DNA from: Haliclystus octoradiatus
Lineage: Eukaryota > Cnidaria > Staurozoa > Stauromedusae > Haliclystidae
DNA length: 64,000 bases
NCBI GenBank assembly: GCA_916610825.1
Contig: OU744452.1
Span: 14,364,110-14,428,109, forward strand
Reading direction: 5' to 3'
The number at the start of each line of letters is the position of its first letter. Within the stretch, counting starts at the first letter, position 1. A program made the position numbers and the translations under genes. The notes under the pieces are model-generated. The model saw nothing but the letters and a program-made list of their open reading frames with translations, searched no databases and was not told the origin of the DNA. This document shows, in pieces, positions 13,401-23,622 of this stretch.

Positions 13401-16400
13401 TTGAATACACATCTCTAATGGTTTGGGAGAGAGTTAATTTATGTGAAATGTGAAGAATGTAAACTAGATTCCTAATCATTAATTGATTACTGTACTACGG
13501 TTGTGTAACTAGATTTCATTAGCAAATATTAAATAGTTTCATTGTTTGTTATTTGGGTTACCTCTTTTTAGTCTGTGATTCACCCTAAGCGGGGGCGGCC
13601 CTACTGTACGGCCCTACTACATGTAGCAATATAAACTAACCTGATCCATCGTATTGCGGGATGCGAGTTATATCTCTCTGACGCCGACGAGGTGGTTGGA
13701 CATCTGAGACGTTTAAAGACTTGTCAGCATCTTCAGCATCTTCAGCAGAGCATTCAGGGCAATACCATTCATCAATTGGGACAGCTTGTAGTGCAGGACG
13801 AAGGCAATCCAAATGATACCTGTTCAGAATTTGAATAAAACATAAATATATTAAATTAATAGGTTGTCACAGAGTAAGGGAGCCTAAAAGTAAAGTAATG
13901 TAGATGGTGTCACCCCATCGAAGGCATCTGTACCACTCCTCTATTTCTAGAGGAGTGGCTCTTTTTGCTAAGAGCAACTCTTTACTGATCTCAGCCGCAA
14001 CACTGCAGATCAATTTCAACAGATTTGATGGCAGACAAGTCTCGATTGTCAATGTGCAACGATGCACCTTAGCTATGCACAATGCAATTCCCTCTAGACC
14101 CTTCCATCCGCCATCCTCGGATGGTACTTGTGTGATGCTTCAGATAAAGTCAAGGCTGAGTTGACCCTAGGGGGATTTGAACCACAGTTGATCAGATATG
14201 ATCCGGACTGAAGTTCGGTTGCTCTGCCATTTCAGCTAATCCTCCTCTGAACGTGAATCCTGGAATGCCAACACATTCAACTGTCAGATTTTTTAAATTA
14301 CGATTTTTGATTTCATTCTTTTTGACTTCATGTTTTGAGATTCATGTCATTGTGCTTCAGAGCAAGCCAAACTTCAAAAATTTGATTAAAATTTATTTCA
14401 AATTATGAAATATATTAAGTTGAAAGGTTTTCAATCTGACAATGTTTAAAATACCAGAACCTATATCACACCCTGCAAATCATTCTTACATCACAAGAGA
14501 GATTGTAGTTGAATACCTGATCCAATGTGCATTGGTAGCTTAGTGGCAGAGAGACAGAGTGCTCGCACTCTGTGCGGAGACCAGGGTTCGGCTCCTTGCC
14601 GGTGCACACATTAGCTCAGTTGGCAGAGCAACCGAACTTCAGATCGGATCATATCTGACCGACTGTGGTTCAAATCCCCCTGAGGTCAACTCAGCCTTGA
14701 CATTATCTAAAATATCAAATGAGTACCATCTAAGGATGGCGGATGGAATGGTCCAGAGGGAATTGCATCGTGAGTAGCTGTGGTGTTTCGTTGCGTATTG
14801 ACAATCGAGACATGTCTGCCATCAAATCTGTTGAAGTTGACCTGCAGTTTTGAGGCTGAGATCTAAGGAGTGTTTACCATCATTGCTCTTAGCGAAAAGA
14901 GCCACTTCTTTAGAAATAGAGGAGTGAGCCTTCGGTAGGGCGTCACCGTCAAAATTACTTTTCTTACACATGTTTATCGTAGTGTTCAATTGTTGTAAAT
15001 TTGTTAATGAAAATAAACAAGTAGTTGTGCTTACCAGAGCAATTTATTTACAAGAGTTGGGACACTCTTTCTTGTGCCGTTCTCAGCTCCAATTGGACAG
15101 ACCATTCACATGATTTTATGGACGCCATTTTCGTTCAATCCACCCCAGGCTTGCAAAATTTGAACAAAGCGCTCGAAAATAATATCATGAATTCGAAAAG
15201 TGTTTTCTTCATAAGCAAAACTTTGTTTTCAATAGAACGAAATTGGCGATTTTCGAGCACAAAAAGTTGCGTGTCCAAAGGCCAACTCTTATAAATAGAT
15301 AGCTCTGGTGCTTATGGGGTGACTCTCAGTCATTGACTGTAAAAATTGTAACGTAAAAATATAAAAATTAAACTAAACTGAACATTAAATTTCAAATTAT
15401 ATGTCAAAAGCAATTGATGAATAGAATGATCAAGCTTCTGTCTGTAAATATAATGCTGAGAATTATTAAGACATGTAACAAAATAGTAATAAGTACAAAC
15501 ATAAACAATCATTACCCTTTATCACATTCGTCACACAACAGCATTTCATCTTCACGGTCACATTGTTCACAGACCTTGAAGAATAAAATTAATAAAATAT
15601 GACGTCAGCATCTGAAATCTGATTGGTAGACTCGTGAGTCTATCAATATTGTTCAAAAATTCCCATTTTGAAATTTGATGGTACACTGTTTGGCTGAGAC
15701 TCAAAGATAAAGAAGGGTAGCAAATGTATTATTAAAGAAATAATATAAACAAAATTTGATTCTATTATGAAAGTATAAATATTGACTGAAAATAGATTAA
15801 ATTTAAAATCACAAAAATTCATTTTTACCATATATAAAATTAAACTTAGCTTTTACCAAATATTATTTTAACATCATTTCTACTACAGTATATGAGTGTT
15901 AGAATTTTAATTTAATCAAGCATATGTAAAGCGCTATTGAGCAATTTATTGAAAACAGCACAATATAAGTAACTACTACTTCTATTATTATTATTATCGG
16001 ATGCCTTTGTCTTGTATTATCTACGCATCTCCTATCATGTATTAAATTCAAACTAAGAACCTTCATCTGACCATTCTGCAGACATGAAAGTATAAATATA
16101 ATAACTGAAAATAGACAGAAAAAGAAACTTTTCAGAGTTCACAAAGGCATAATAGGCCTAAGACAGAAATACACCAAAATACTGAACAATTTCATATTTG
16201 CTGATGTTTGAAACACAGCAGTAAGTGATGTCATAATAGGCAAATTTAAACACAAAACAGTGGAAAATGTGAATGGTATACAGATGCATTGCATGACATC
16301 ATTAGAGCTAAACAACATATTGTTTATGACATAAACTTAATGGATCTAGTTGAATCAAATCAGACGCACACATTTAGCGTGTAAAAAACGAGATCTGGTT

Positions 16401-19400
16401 CAGATTCTATGTTTGAAACTTTGAAACAGAACACAAGAAATATAAAACCAAATTTGGATGATCCGGATTTCATAAAGAGAACATCAAAACATCTCTGTCA
16501 TAAAGCTAAATCCAATTCTATCTCCACAATAACATGCGTCATTATAATATCACTTTAATATGGTAATTCACAGCCAAAATAAGTTCCCAGATAAAAAATT
16601 GATTTATTGTAATTTCATCTCTCAAAAACATTAAATACTCTTTTGTCCAGGGTCAGACATTTGCAATTTGGTAATGCTTGCGGGTAAACAAATTGGGCAC
16701 CACGTGGGATCAATTCAATCAAGATAATGACGTTCCGTTGAAGTATTTATCATTGTTGATTCCAGTAATAAATAAATGTTATCTACAAATTCAAACAACT
16801 CACTTCACAAAATGTTGGTGGTACTTCTTCAGGCTCCTCTTTGGCTTTATCTTCAACATAAATCTATACAACAGAATGTAATAAAACCTCAAAACGTGAA
16901 TATTGAACGCTTGAAAATTTGAAGTATCTAACGAATAGGTGAAAATTGTAATTAACACATTTTGTGTTTCTGAACTCCTGCTGTTTAACAAAGATCGGTT
17001 AGTATGTAGCCAACCAAATTACAATGAATCGCTCAAGAGCGGAGATCACTTTGGCATCCTTATTCAATGTACTACCCAATTTATAGATGATTTGCTCTTG
17101 AAAATAGAAAAGGACATCTGGAATGACAGACAACTTCAATTTGAAGATTCTTCCATACGAGACAACGTGATTAATTAATAGTCTAAATAGTTGAATTCAC
17201 AAAGTCGTATGAATAACTTCTGAATGAGGGCAATCGTCAGATAGATGCTTAGTAATTCGACATGAAGGATTGTGAAAAATGAAATCTCAATATTTCATAG
17301 ATTTAGTATATCCATTCCCCCAGATTTAAGTGGACCCTGCACATTAAACGATTAATAATCCAGTAATAGTTGCTTCTGGTAAGTAGACTCAATTACCACA
17401 GTCGTATTAATAATACAAAATAATGATTTACCTCTTCAATAATTGGTCCATTTATTGAGCTTTTAACAAGAATGTTATTGAAGAAGCGACGATCAACAGG
17501 GCATGTATTAATATTCTAAGGATAAAAAGAGATAGACAGATAACAACTACAATGAAATATATAGGCCTATATAACACCCAGTTATGAGAGGTAAGCAAAT
17601 TGACCACTATGTGATGGTGACCTTTATTGACACTTGCAATATTCAACTACTTCGTTCAATGTGAAAACCATTTTCTCAACATTTTAACTCGACTTTCTCA
17701 TTGTAAATAGAATTATGCATTAAAACGTGCTCACATATTTATTCATCAACGCTAATGTGTTGACTTTTTTCACGCTATAACAATAGAAGATGTCAAGTGG
17801 AATCAGGGTCCGACAAAATGTTTTACCTTCCGCAAACCTTATATTGTTAGATAAACGTTAGAAAAATGTTTAAGTAATTTTACTGACATAATTTAAGCGT
17901 AAAATCGAAGCTTCATGTGAGCTTTGTAGCCAACATTTTGGCTAACCTTCTGAATTTTTCTAGCCTTCCACAAACTAGGTTTCCAAGTTTCCGGACTTTG
18001 TCGGACCCTGAGTGGAATGATGAATTATTTAATCGTTTTGTAATTGTTTTGAATTGCTTTGGAACTTTCATTTCTAATTAATTGTCAAATCATAATCAGT
18101 TCAACAATTAGAAATTAATGGATTTTTCTATGCCAATTATTTTTCGATTACTAAAAACAAAGCGAATGATCGGCAGAACCGATCATTTTCAGAATGAAAG
18201 AGACACCCCATACAGTAATGTACGTCGCAATTTCAAAATGAGACCGCCCTTAGGACTGCATTTCTCCTGAATCTCATTCTCATCACATCCAAAATCATAT
18301 TTGAAAGATTGTCGAAGTAGTGTCATGGCGGTAAAACAGTTTTCAACACCAAATTCTTTATTTTATATTATTTATTCAATCTTTTTTATAATTTTACATT
18401 GATGGCTGCTTGATTGAGCCTTTGCATCAAATTTGTGGATCTAAGGTCTTCTACCATGTTCAACAGTCTTTTAATCAGTTATATATTTGAAATAATTTTT
18501 TACTGGATCTTTTTACCAAATGTTTGGAAACTTCATCCTACTGTCAAAGCCATTTTTCATAGCATTTGAGAGCTATTGAGAGATATTTCAATATCTATGA
18601 TGTTAAACATTATATAATTATAGATGAGTGTTGAATTTAAGTTAATGTTGTAAACTGATGTAGAATTGATGCTTGAATTTAGTTTTGAAAAAAATCAGCT
18701 TATTTGGGGGTCCAAACCAAAAGATGATGTGTTTGAGTTTTGACATGGACTCTAAGTGTTTTCGAGTAAATTCGCCTTAAAAATGATTGTTGGTGTCGTT
18801 GGTCTGATTCTGGGCTGTACTTTCACGGCCAAGCATTAGTTGCGATAGCGATTTATTAAAGTTTACATTTGACTGTTAGTCTGAGAGCAGTACAAGAAGT
18901 ATCTGAACATTATAGCCTAACATTGCAACAGTGTCATAAATTAGAAAATTTAGTTTTGCAAGTTTTCCAGGAAATGACAAGTCACTGACCATATTGTGGA
19001 ATTCAAGTGTGTCATATCCTGCCAGACTGTGCATCTTGCTGTTTGCGGCTACGATCTTAGCCGCAGTAAGAGAATTTTAAATTTAGTATGAACCTCAAAT
19101 TATGGCCGCACATTTTGTATCAAAGTTTTTACAATTTTCTATACGTTTTAACTAAATCCAGCCATAGAACAGACGCACTAAAGTATGGTTTGAAATCCAA
19201 CTTGTCGAGCTGAACAAATTACAAACTCTACGTTCTGGACATCCGTTACGAATCGTAGATTTTTTGAAAATTTGGTGTATAGATAGGATTTTTCTATAGT
19301 TTTCAACTAAATGTTGGCATGTTTTAATGTTGGCTTGCTGTGAAATTGACGCAAATATCTGATCTGACATTCGAGTACCAAGGTCATAGGGCAATAGTGG

Positions 19401-19925
19401 ATTTCATAGACTGGATTTCATGCATGTTAGTATGTTACGACAGTTACGCCGAATGCCGAATATATCCGGCGTAAATTGTAGCTTATTTTTCGAAATTTTG
19501 GCGTAAAGAACGGTGTTCTACAGTGGTTTTCAACTAATTGTTGGCTATCTTGGCACATTTTGAACTCAACTCAACTCAACTGATAGTTTTATTAGTTAAT
19601 TATTAATAGTTCGGTTGTCATTGATTGATAAGTATCATCAAGCATGCATACTAACCTTGGCCCATTCTTGAATGCATTCTAAGCAAAATATGTGCTTGCA
19701 ATTTTCTGGTATTCCCAATCTCTTCCCATCATATTCACCCAAACAGATTGAGCATTGATTATTATCTGCGTCGCCAGTAATCAACTCTTCGTCCGCTTCT
19801 TCAGACTCGGATGAGGAACTTTCGCTCGAAGAACTGTCATCTATGTGAGTAATTTTTCTCTTCCTCGAACGGAAATTATGTGGATGATCGCTATCCGAAC
19901 TATCTGAACTACGTAAACGACTCAT
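4466..19925 (-). CDS. PHRF1: PHRF1: RING and PHD finger, CTD-binding SR-like protein
   Basis: Nine coding exons: 19925-19656, 17515-17432, 16863-16804, 15574-15516, 13819-13641, 10860-10747, 8807-8483, 7955-6611 and 4552-4466. All have GT/AG sites and phases agree, giving 840 residues. Residues 1-57 are acidic/Ser-rich. The RING (C58, C61, C76, H78, C81, C84, C95) ends in CPVD, with Asp in the last ligand place as in other PHRF1 proteins. A canonical C4HC3 PHD spans C137-C181. An Arg-rich stretch and a PHRF1-type DVLDEIL block follow, then a long Ser-rich region. The C-terminal module ends with NEITKEQYK in exon 8 and DLVKKYVKRIK in exon 9. Exon 8 can read through to a TAA at 6575, but an AAG|GTAAGA donor at 6611 joins in phase to exon 9, which restores the conserved family ending. 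Known PHRF1 is a nuclear E3 ligase that binds methylated H3 and the Pol II CTD; function here is inferred. Confidence 0.9.
6426..6476. repeat. Fragment of the TTCATGAA element family
   Basis: The segment GTTCATGAACTGTTTTTATC followed by GGGGGTGCAG resembles one end of the element at 3709-4019. It lies in the last PHRF1 intron. A related fragment (GTTCATGTTTTTGCAGAGG) lies near 5283-5302. Confidence 0.45.
8028..8417 (-). mobile_element. tRNA-derived SINE (family 1), copy b
   Basis: Full-length copy on the minus strand in PHRF1 intron 7. The A box TTAGCTCAGATGGCAGAGC and the B box GGTTCAAATCC are both intact. The body carries the CTCCTCTAGATATAGAG segment twice and ends at TCTACATTACT. Its 3' end abuts the start of PHRF1 exon 8 in the same orientation, so an open frame runs from the SINE through the acceptor into the exon. 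The splice site at 7956 marks the true exon start. Confidence 0.85.
8929..9029. mobile_element. TA-flanked MITE (CAGTxAAACCTG family), deleted copy
   Basis: It begins CAGTGAAACCTGTACATAAC after TA and ends AACAGGTTTGATTG before TA. At about 100 bp it is shorter than the usual 177 bp, so the middle is missing. It lies in PHRF1 intron 6. The TA duplication and terminal sequence fit a Tc1/mariner-type non-autonomous element. Confidence 0.7.
9765..9973 (-). mobile_element. tRNA-derived SINE (family 2) with (ATT)n tail
   Basis: On the minus strand, a tRNA-like head (GTAGCTCAGTGGCAGAG, then GGTTCGATTCC, with complementary GTACACT/AGTGCAC ends) lies at 9900-9973. It is followed by a short body and a trinucleotide tail (AAT repeats on the + strand, 9765-9783). 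A related copy lies at 55738-55923. The PHRF1 intron location and tail argue against a functional tRNA gene. Confidence 0.7.
10418..10490 (+). repeat. SINE/LINE-type 3' tail with (ATT)n
   Basis: The sequence GAAGCGCTTAGAACATAATG, then GCGCTATATAAAT, then an ATT array. GCGCTATATAAAT before ATT repeats is the common 3' end of many metazoan SINEs and L2-like LINEs. No head is visible, so this is a truncated copy in PHRF1 intron 6. Confidence 0.6.
10953..12960. mobile_element. 2-kb foldback element with TTAA target duplication
   Basis: The first and last roughly 300 bp are inverted copies, beginning AGTGGGAATAAACCCCCAGA. Both outer borders are TTAA (10949-10952 and 12961-12964). The arms share long blocks, including the segment around GATCTGGAAATTATTTCTTG. 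The centre (about 11260-12660) shows no transposase reading frame. TTAA targets are typical of piggyBac-type elements, but the terminal bases are not the usual CCC, so the superfamily is open. It lies inside PHRF1 intron 5. A one-armed relative lies at 54108-54386. Confidence 0.8.
13887..14247 (-). mobile_element. tRNA-derived SINE (family 1), copy c
   Basis: Minus-strand copy with A box TTAGCTGAAATGGCAGAGC and B box GGTTCAAATCC, ending at TCTACATTACTTTACTTTT. It lies in PHRF1 intron 4, head-to-head with the copy at 14608-14963. Confidence 0.85.
14527..14963 (+). mobile_element. Chimeric SINE: family-2 tRNA head fused to family-1 SINE
   Basis: A tRNA-like unit (14527-14607; GGTAGCTTAGTGGCAGAG, GGGTTCGGCTCC, with GTGCA/TGCAC ends) runs straight into a second tRNA-like head (TTAGCTCAGTTGGCAGAGC, GGTTCAAATCC) and the family-1 body. 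Only about four bases separate the two heads. The result is a tandem of two tRNA-derived promoters before one body. Confidence 0.75.
15034..15308. mobile_element. MITE, CCAGAGC..GCTCTGG family, 6-bp target duplication
   Basis: Imperfect inverted ends: CCAGAGCAATTTATTTACAA and, inverted at the right, CCAGAGCTATCTATTTATAA. TGCTTA flanks both sides (15028-15033 and 15309-15314). Relatives lie at 49101-49428 and 59548-59806. It sits in PHRF1 intron 4. Confidence 0.75.
15917..15995 (+). repeat. Degenerate SINE/LINE tail
   Basis: GTAAAGCGCTATTGAGC, then a diverged AATATAAG stretch and ATT repeats. It resembles the better preserved tail at 10418-10490. Confidence 0.4.
17804..18010. mobile_element. 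hAT-type MITE with 8-bp target duplication
   Basis: Terminal inverted repeats CAGGGTCCGACAAAA and CTTTGTCGGACCCTG bound a 207-bp element. AGTGGAAT is duplicated perfectly at 17796-17803 and 18011-18018. The CAGGG start and 8-bp duplication fit hAT. It lies in PHRF1 intron 1. Relatives lie at 43727-43888 and 53426-53611; fragments lie near 45300 and 61180. Confidence 0.85.
18192..18350 (+). mobile_element. Single arm of the 32-kb foldback element family
   Basis: About 150 bp (GAGACACCCCATACAGTAATG to GTCATGGCGGTAAAACAG) align with both arms of the element at 32166-33419. No inverted partner is seen here, so it is a solo or deleted copy in PHRF1 intron 1. Confidence 0.65.
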
Positions 19926-19974
19926 GATTCTGACGATGAATCATAATTTCAAAGTTTATTTTCGTAATTCATGA

Positions 19975-20012
19975 TCCCGCCAGTTTTTTTATCGCCATCT
20001 TGAATTACGCCA
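19975..20012 (-). promoter_or_regulatory. Putative PHRF1 core promoter: YY1-like and E2F-like sites
   Basis: On the minus strand, AAGATGGCG (20001-19993) matches the YY1 core. Closely downstream, CTGGCGGGATC (about 19985-19975) resembles an E2F/GGCGGGA element. Both lie 50-76 bases upstream of the start codon at 19925. No TATA box is evident. This is motif reading only. Confidence 0.45.
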
Positions 20013-20030
20013 ATAACATGGACCAAAACA

Positions 20031-20089
20031 GGTAAACGGAAAATTCAACTCGCGTCAGCTCTATTTAGTATCCAGTCTACTTTTTCAAT
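20031..20089. repeat. 59-bp perfect inverted repeat with 32086-32144
   Basis: All 59 bases (starting GGTAAACGGAAAATTC) recur exactly in reverse complement at 32086-32144. Weaker similarity continues on the distal side. The copy lies between PHRF1 and the LTR element. Confidence 0.85.
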
Positions 20090-20169
20090 AGTACGAGCGC
20101 GGTTACGTTTCCACGTAATATTGCTTTTGCGTCTATCGTCAACTTAATCGCATTCAGTAATGGCGTTTG

Positions 20170-20174
20170 TCTCG
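20170..20174. repeat. Target-site duplication TCTCG (left)
   Basis: TCTCG immediately precedes the 5' LTR and is repeated at 24614-24618 after the 3' LTR. A 5-bp duplication is standard for Ty3/gypsy integration. Confidence 0.9.
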
Positions 20175-20323
20175 TGTTGTAATAGTGCTCACTCTCTGTT
20201 TGCCTCTGTTTGAGGCATTACATGTAAACGAGACTACCTCGTGTTTGACTCAATTAAAGATGGCTACTTGAGATGTTGTGTGATCTTTGTCTGTCAAAAT
20301 ACTACCCACATTAGCTTACAACA
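20175..20323 (+). repeat. 5' LTR
   Basis: 149 bp from TGTTGTAA to TTACAACA, an 8-bp terminal inverted repeat with TG..CA ends. It is identical base for base to 24465-24613. Confidence 0.95.
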
Positions 20324-20340
20324 TGGTGTCAAGTGGGATT
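20324..20340 (+). other. Primer-binding site
   Basis: TGGTGTCAAGTGGGATT directly after the 5' LTR. TGG complements a tRNA CCA end. The rest resembles the 3' end of tRNA-Leu with small differences, so the tRNA identity is tentative. Confidence 0.65.
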
Positions 20341-20370
20341 TAGTAGTTAAATACATTTTCATTTATTGCA

Positions 20371-23300
20371 ATGGCTGAGTCCGGTGAGTTTTCCAAGCCT
20401 GGTCCGCTGGTGTTTGATGCATCAGCTGCAGAAAATTGGCGAAAATTTATGATGAGATTTGACATCTACATGATCGCCAAAGAAAAAGATGGAAAGCCTG
20501 ATAAACTCAAGGTGAACATGCTCCTAAACTTCGCTGGTCCTGCTGCCATCGAAGAGTACAGCCACTTTACGTATGGCATAGGTGAAGACAAAAATAACTA
20601 TGAAGTTGTTTGCAGAAAATTTGAGCTTTTATGCAAAGGAGCAAGAAATGTTATTTATGATCGTTTTGTGTTTTTCAATCGTTGTCAGTTAGAAGGTGAG
20701 CGCATTGATGCTTTTGTGAGTGAATTGAAGAGATTAGCAATAAATTGTGAATTTGCAAATTTGAAAGATTCTCTTGTGAGAGATAGAATTGTTGGTGGAG
20801 TACAGTCAAATGACCTTCGAGGTGATTTGTTGAAGAAATCGGATTTGACGTTGACAGCTGCTCATCAATACTGCAGAACGTATGAGGCCAGTGAAGCTCA
20901 AAAACAGCTGTTTTTGCCTGGCTCGACGAACACAGCAACCACTACACTAAATGCAGTTTCTCGCCATCCTGATGCCATTAAACAAGTGTTATGCAAGTTC
21001 TGTGGATACAACCATGTACTGAAACGTTCGAAATGCCCTGCTGTTGGAAGAAAATGCAATGTATGCCATGAAGCTGGCCACTTTGCAAAGATGTGCAAAG
21101 AAAGAAAATCCTCCAAGCCCGTGAAGAAAGATCCCTCTACTACCCATGTGGACAGTGTTGAAGGTGAATGTGCCGATGTGGATAGGCACAATGACCCATG
21201 CATATACTTTGGTTCTATTGAACTAGATACTGTTTATGCTAGAAACAAACTTAAATCAAGTATGGTGGATGTAAATGTTGCTGGACATAATATTGCCATG
21301 AAGGCCGACACAGGGGCTGAAGCAACAGTCATTCCATACGAGTTATATAAGAGGATAACAAAGAAACCTCTTCGAAAAATTGTTCAGCCACTCAAAGGAT
21401 GGTTGGCTGACAAAGCTATTCAGCCTAAAGGTGCTGTTCGTCTATTGACGAAATACCATGGAAATGCATTAAATTTGAATTTTTTAGTAGTAGAAGGAAA
21501 ATTTACACCTTTGCTAGGGTGTGAAGCATGCGTTGATTTAGAAGTGTTACACTTCATGAATGTAGATGCTATTTTAAAATCTACACCTGGTGGCTCCAAC
21601 ATCGACAGTCCTGGTAGTATGACTGTGTCTACACCAATAATGTGTGAGTTCAAAGATTGCTTCTCTGAAGAACCTGGTAAACTTGAAAGGGAAGTTCACT
21701 TGGAAATAGATTCCAGCATGTCTCCTGTTGTACATGCACCAAGGAAAATACCAATTGCACTTATGGATCCAGTGCGTAAGAAGTTGTTGCAAATGGAACG
21801 TATAGGTGTCATTGCAAAAGAAACCTGCCCTACACCATGGGTATCTTCCATGGTAGTAGTAGATAAGAGAAAGGATAAAGACCATCAAGGGAGACCAACA
21901 GAAAAAGATGTCAGAATCTGCATTGATCCAAGAGATTTGAACAAAGCATTACAAAGAGCCCATTATCCTGCGGCAACTATCGAAGACATTGTATCACGGA
22001 TTGAAGGTGCGCAAGTATTTGCAGTTCTGGATGCCTGTAGTGGCTATTGGCAGTTACCTGTTGATGAAAGCAGTTCGAAACTACTCACTTTCAATACACC
22101 GTGGGGCCGGTATCGCTTCACGCGTCTTCCTTTTGGAATTGCTCCAGCTCCTGAGCTTTATCAACAAGAGATGGATCGGTTATTTGAAGGAATTCCAGTC
22201 GAAATCATTGTTGATGACTTCCTTATCTTTGGTAAAGATAAGACTGACCTTGATCGCAAGCTTCATCTTGTCTTAACTCGAGCTAGAGAAGTTGGTCTCA
22301 AGTTTAATGCAAGAAAGATGAGGTACAATCTACCGGAAGTGCGCTATGTTGGCCATACTCTCTCTGGTAGTGGAATAAAACCTGATCCGGATAAAATCCA
22401 TGCCATTCAAAATATGCCAGCACCAACTGATCAAGCTGGTGTTTTGAGATTTCTTGGAACAATAAATTATTTGGATAAATTTATCCCCAACAAAGCTGAT
22501 TTGCAGGGGCCGATATCTGATTTGTCTCAACAGAACACAGCATTTACTTGGGAAAGTCCTCAGCAGGATGCATTTGATGCTCTCAAAGCTATATTGACAA
22601 ATGCACCTGTTTTAGCATATTTCAATGATGGGAAATCAACAACCCTCAGCGTAGATGCAAGCTCAACTGGTCTTGGTGCTGTGTTATTGCAAGATGGCAA
22701 ACCGTGTGCATATGGATCCAGAAAGTTAACAGACTGTGAAAAAAGGTATGCAAATATTGAACGTGAACTTCTAGCCATTGTCTGGGGAGTGACCAAGTTT
22801 CACACATATGTTTATGGACGACCAGTTATTGTACAGACTGATCATAAACCGTTGGAGACAATCTTTAAGAAGAATTTGAATGATGCACCACCTAGATTAC
22901 AGAGAATGCTACTCAATCTTACACCCTATGACTTGACAGTAAACTATGTTCCAGGCAATAAGCAAGTCCTTCCTGATTGTCTAAGTCGTTCTCCTGTGTT
23001 TGAGAATATTCACCCTACTGTCCCGACACCTGCTATTTCGATAAATCTGATGTGCAATCTTGGCCTAAGACCCTCTTCTATAGAATCATTCCGGAATGCA
23101 TCTGCTAATGATGCTGTCCATCAAGTCCTCATGAACTATGTGGTCAATGGTTGGCCTGCCAACAAGGAACTTGTAGATGAGCTTGGAAAAGAGTATTATA
23201 GCTGCAGAGATGACCTGAGTGTGGAAGACGGGTTGCTTTTTAAAATGGATCGTCTGGTAGTTCCGAGATCATTGAGGCGTGATATTCTGGAGGATATTCA

Positions 23301-23622
23301 TGGTGGTCATATGGGCATAAACAAAAGCTTGTCGTTTGCCCGCGAGTATGTTTTCTGGCCTGGGATGTCTTCCCAAGTTAAAGAACTTATTTCAGCGTGT
23401 GATGTCTGTAATTCATTCAGACACACTCAACAGAAAGAGTCCCTTCTATCCCATGAGATCCCAGGTTTACCTTGGCAAACTGTTGGGAGTGACTTATTCA
23501 GTTTTGGTGGAAATACATACTTACTTGTTACTGATTTTTATTCTAAGTTTTTTGAAGTTGAGCAGCTGAGAGAAGCCACTGCGAAATGTGTCATTATAAA
23601 TATGAAAAAAAATCTTTGCTAG
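20371..23622 (+). CDS. gag-pol polyprotein of the LTR element, broken in integrase
   Basis: A 1083-codon frame begins 48 bases after the LTR. Residues 1 to about 200 are gag-like. A CX2CX4HX4C zinc knuckle lies at 229-242. The aspartic protease motif DTGA starts at D313. Reverse transcriptase carries LDACSGYWQ, FTRLPFG and the catalytic VDD (D615-D616). RNase H starts near D762 (SVDASSTGLG) with the TDHKPL block. The integrase zinc site has H977 and H980, and the first catalytic Asp is D1055 (LVTDFYSK). The frame stops at 23620-23622, just after an 8-A run (23605-23612). The integrase core continues in the +1 frame at 23613-24409. A one-base length change in the A run explains this; it may be a real mutation or a sequencing error. 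Confidence 0.93.
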   Translation: MAESGEFSKPGPLVFDASAAENWRKFMMRFDIYMIAKEKDGKPDKLKVNMLLNFAGPAAIEEYSHFTYGIGEDKNNYEVVCRKFELLCKGARNVIYDRFVFFNRCQLEGERIDAFVSELKRLAINCEFANLKDSLVRDRIVGGVQSNDLRGDLLKKSDLTLTAAHQYCRTYEASEAQKQLFLPGSTNTATTTLNAVSRHPDAIKQVLCKFCGYNHVLKRSKCPAVGRKCNVCHEAGHFAKMCKERKSSKPVKKDPSTTHVDSVEGECADVDRHNDPCIYFGSIELDTVYARNKLKSSMVDVNVAGHNIAMKADTGAEATVIPYELYKRITKKPLRKIVQPLKGWLADKAIQPKGAVRLLTKYHGNALNLNFLVVEGKFTPLLGCEACVDLEVLHFMNVDAILKSTPGGSNIDSPGSMTVSTPIMCEFKDCFSEEPGKLEREVHLEIDSSMSPVVHAPRKIPIALMDPVRKKLLQMERIGVIAKETCPTPWVSSMVVVDKRKDKDHQGRPTEKDVRICIDPRDLNKALQRAHYPAATIEDIVSRIEGAQVFAVLDACSGYWQLPVDESSSKLLTFNTPWGRYRFTRLPFGIAPAPELYQQEMDRLFEGIPVEIIVDDFLIFGKDKTDLDRKLHLVLTRAREVGLKFNARKMRYNLPEVRYVGHTLSGSGIKPDPDKIHAIQNMPAPTDQAGVLRFLGTINYLDKFIPNKADLQGPISDLSQQNTAFTWESPQQDAFDALKAILTNAPVLAYFNDGKSTTLSVDASSTGLGAVLLQDGKPCAYGSRKLTDCEKRYANIERELLAIVWGVTKFHTYVYGRPVIVQTDHKPLETIFKKNLNDAPPRLQRMLLNLTPYDLTVNYVPGNKQVLPDCLSRSPVFENIHPTVPTPAISINLMCNLGLRPSSIESFRNASANDAVHQVLMNYVVNGWPANKELVDELGKEYYSCRDDLSVEDGLLFKMDRLVVPRSLRRDILEDIHGGHMGINKSLSFAREYVFWPGMSSQVKELISACDVCNSFRHTQQKESLLSHEIPGLPWQTVGSDLFSFGGNTYLLVTDFYSKFFEVEQLREATAKCVIINMKKNLC

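Noticed and set aside
13904..14164. 86-codon + strand frame
   Set aside because: It lies wholly within SINE copy c, on the opposite strand; similar frames occur in every SINE copy (177-398, 14559-14777).
21420..22796. Minus-strand frames under the LTR element
   Set aside because: They are antisense shadows of the reverse transcriptase and RNase H coding sequence.
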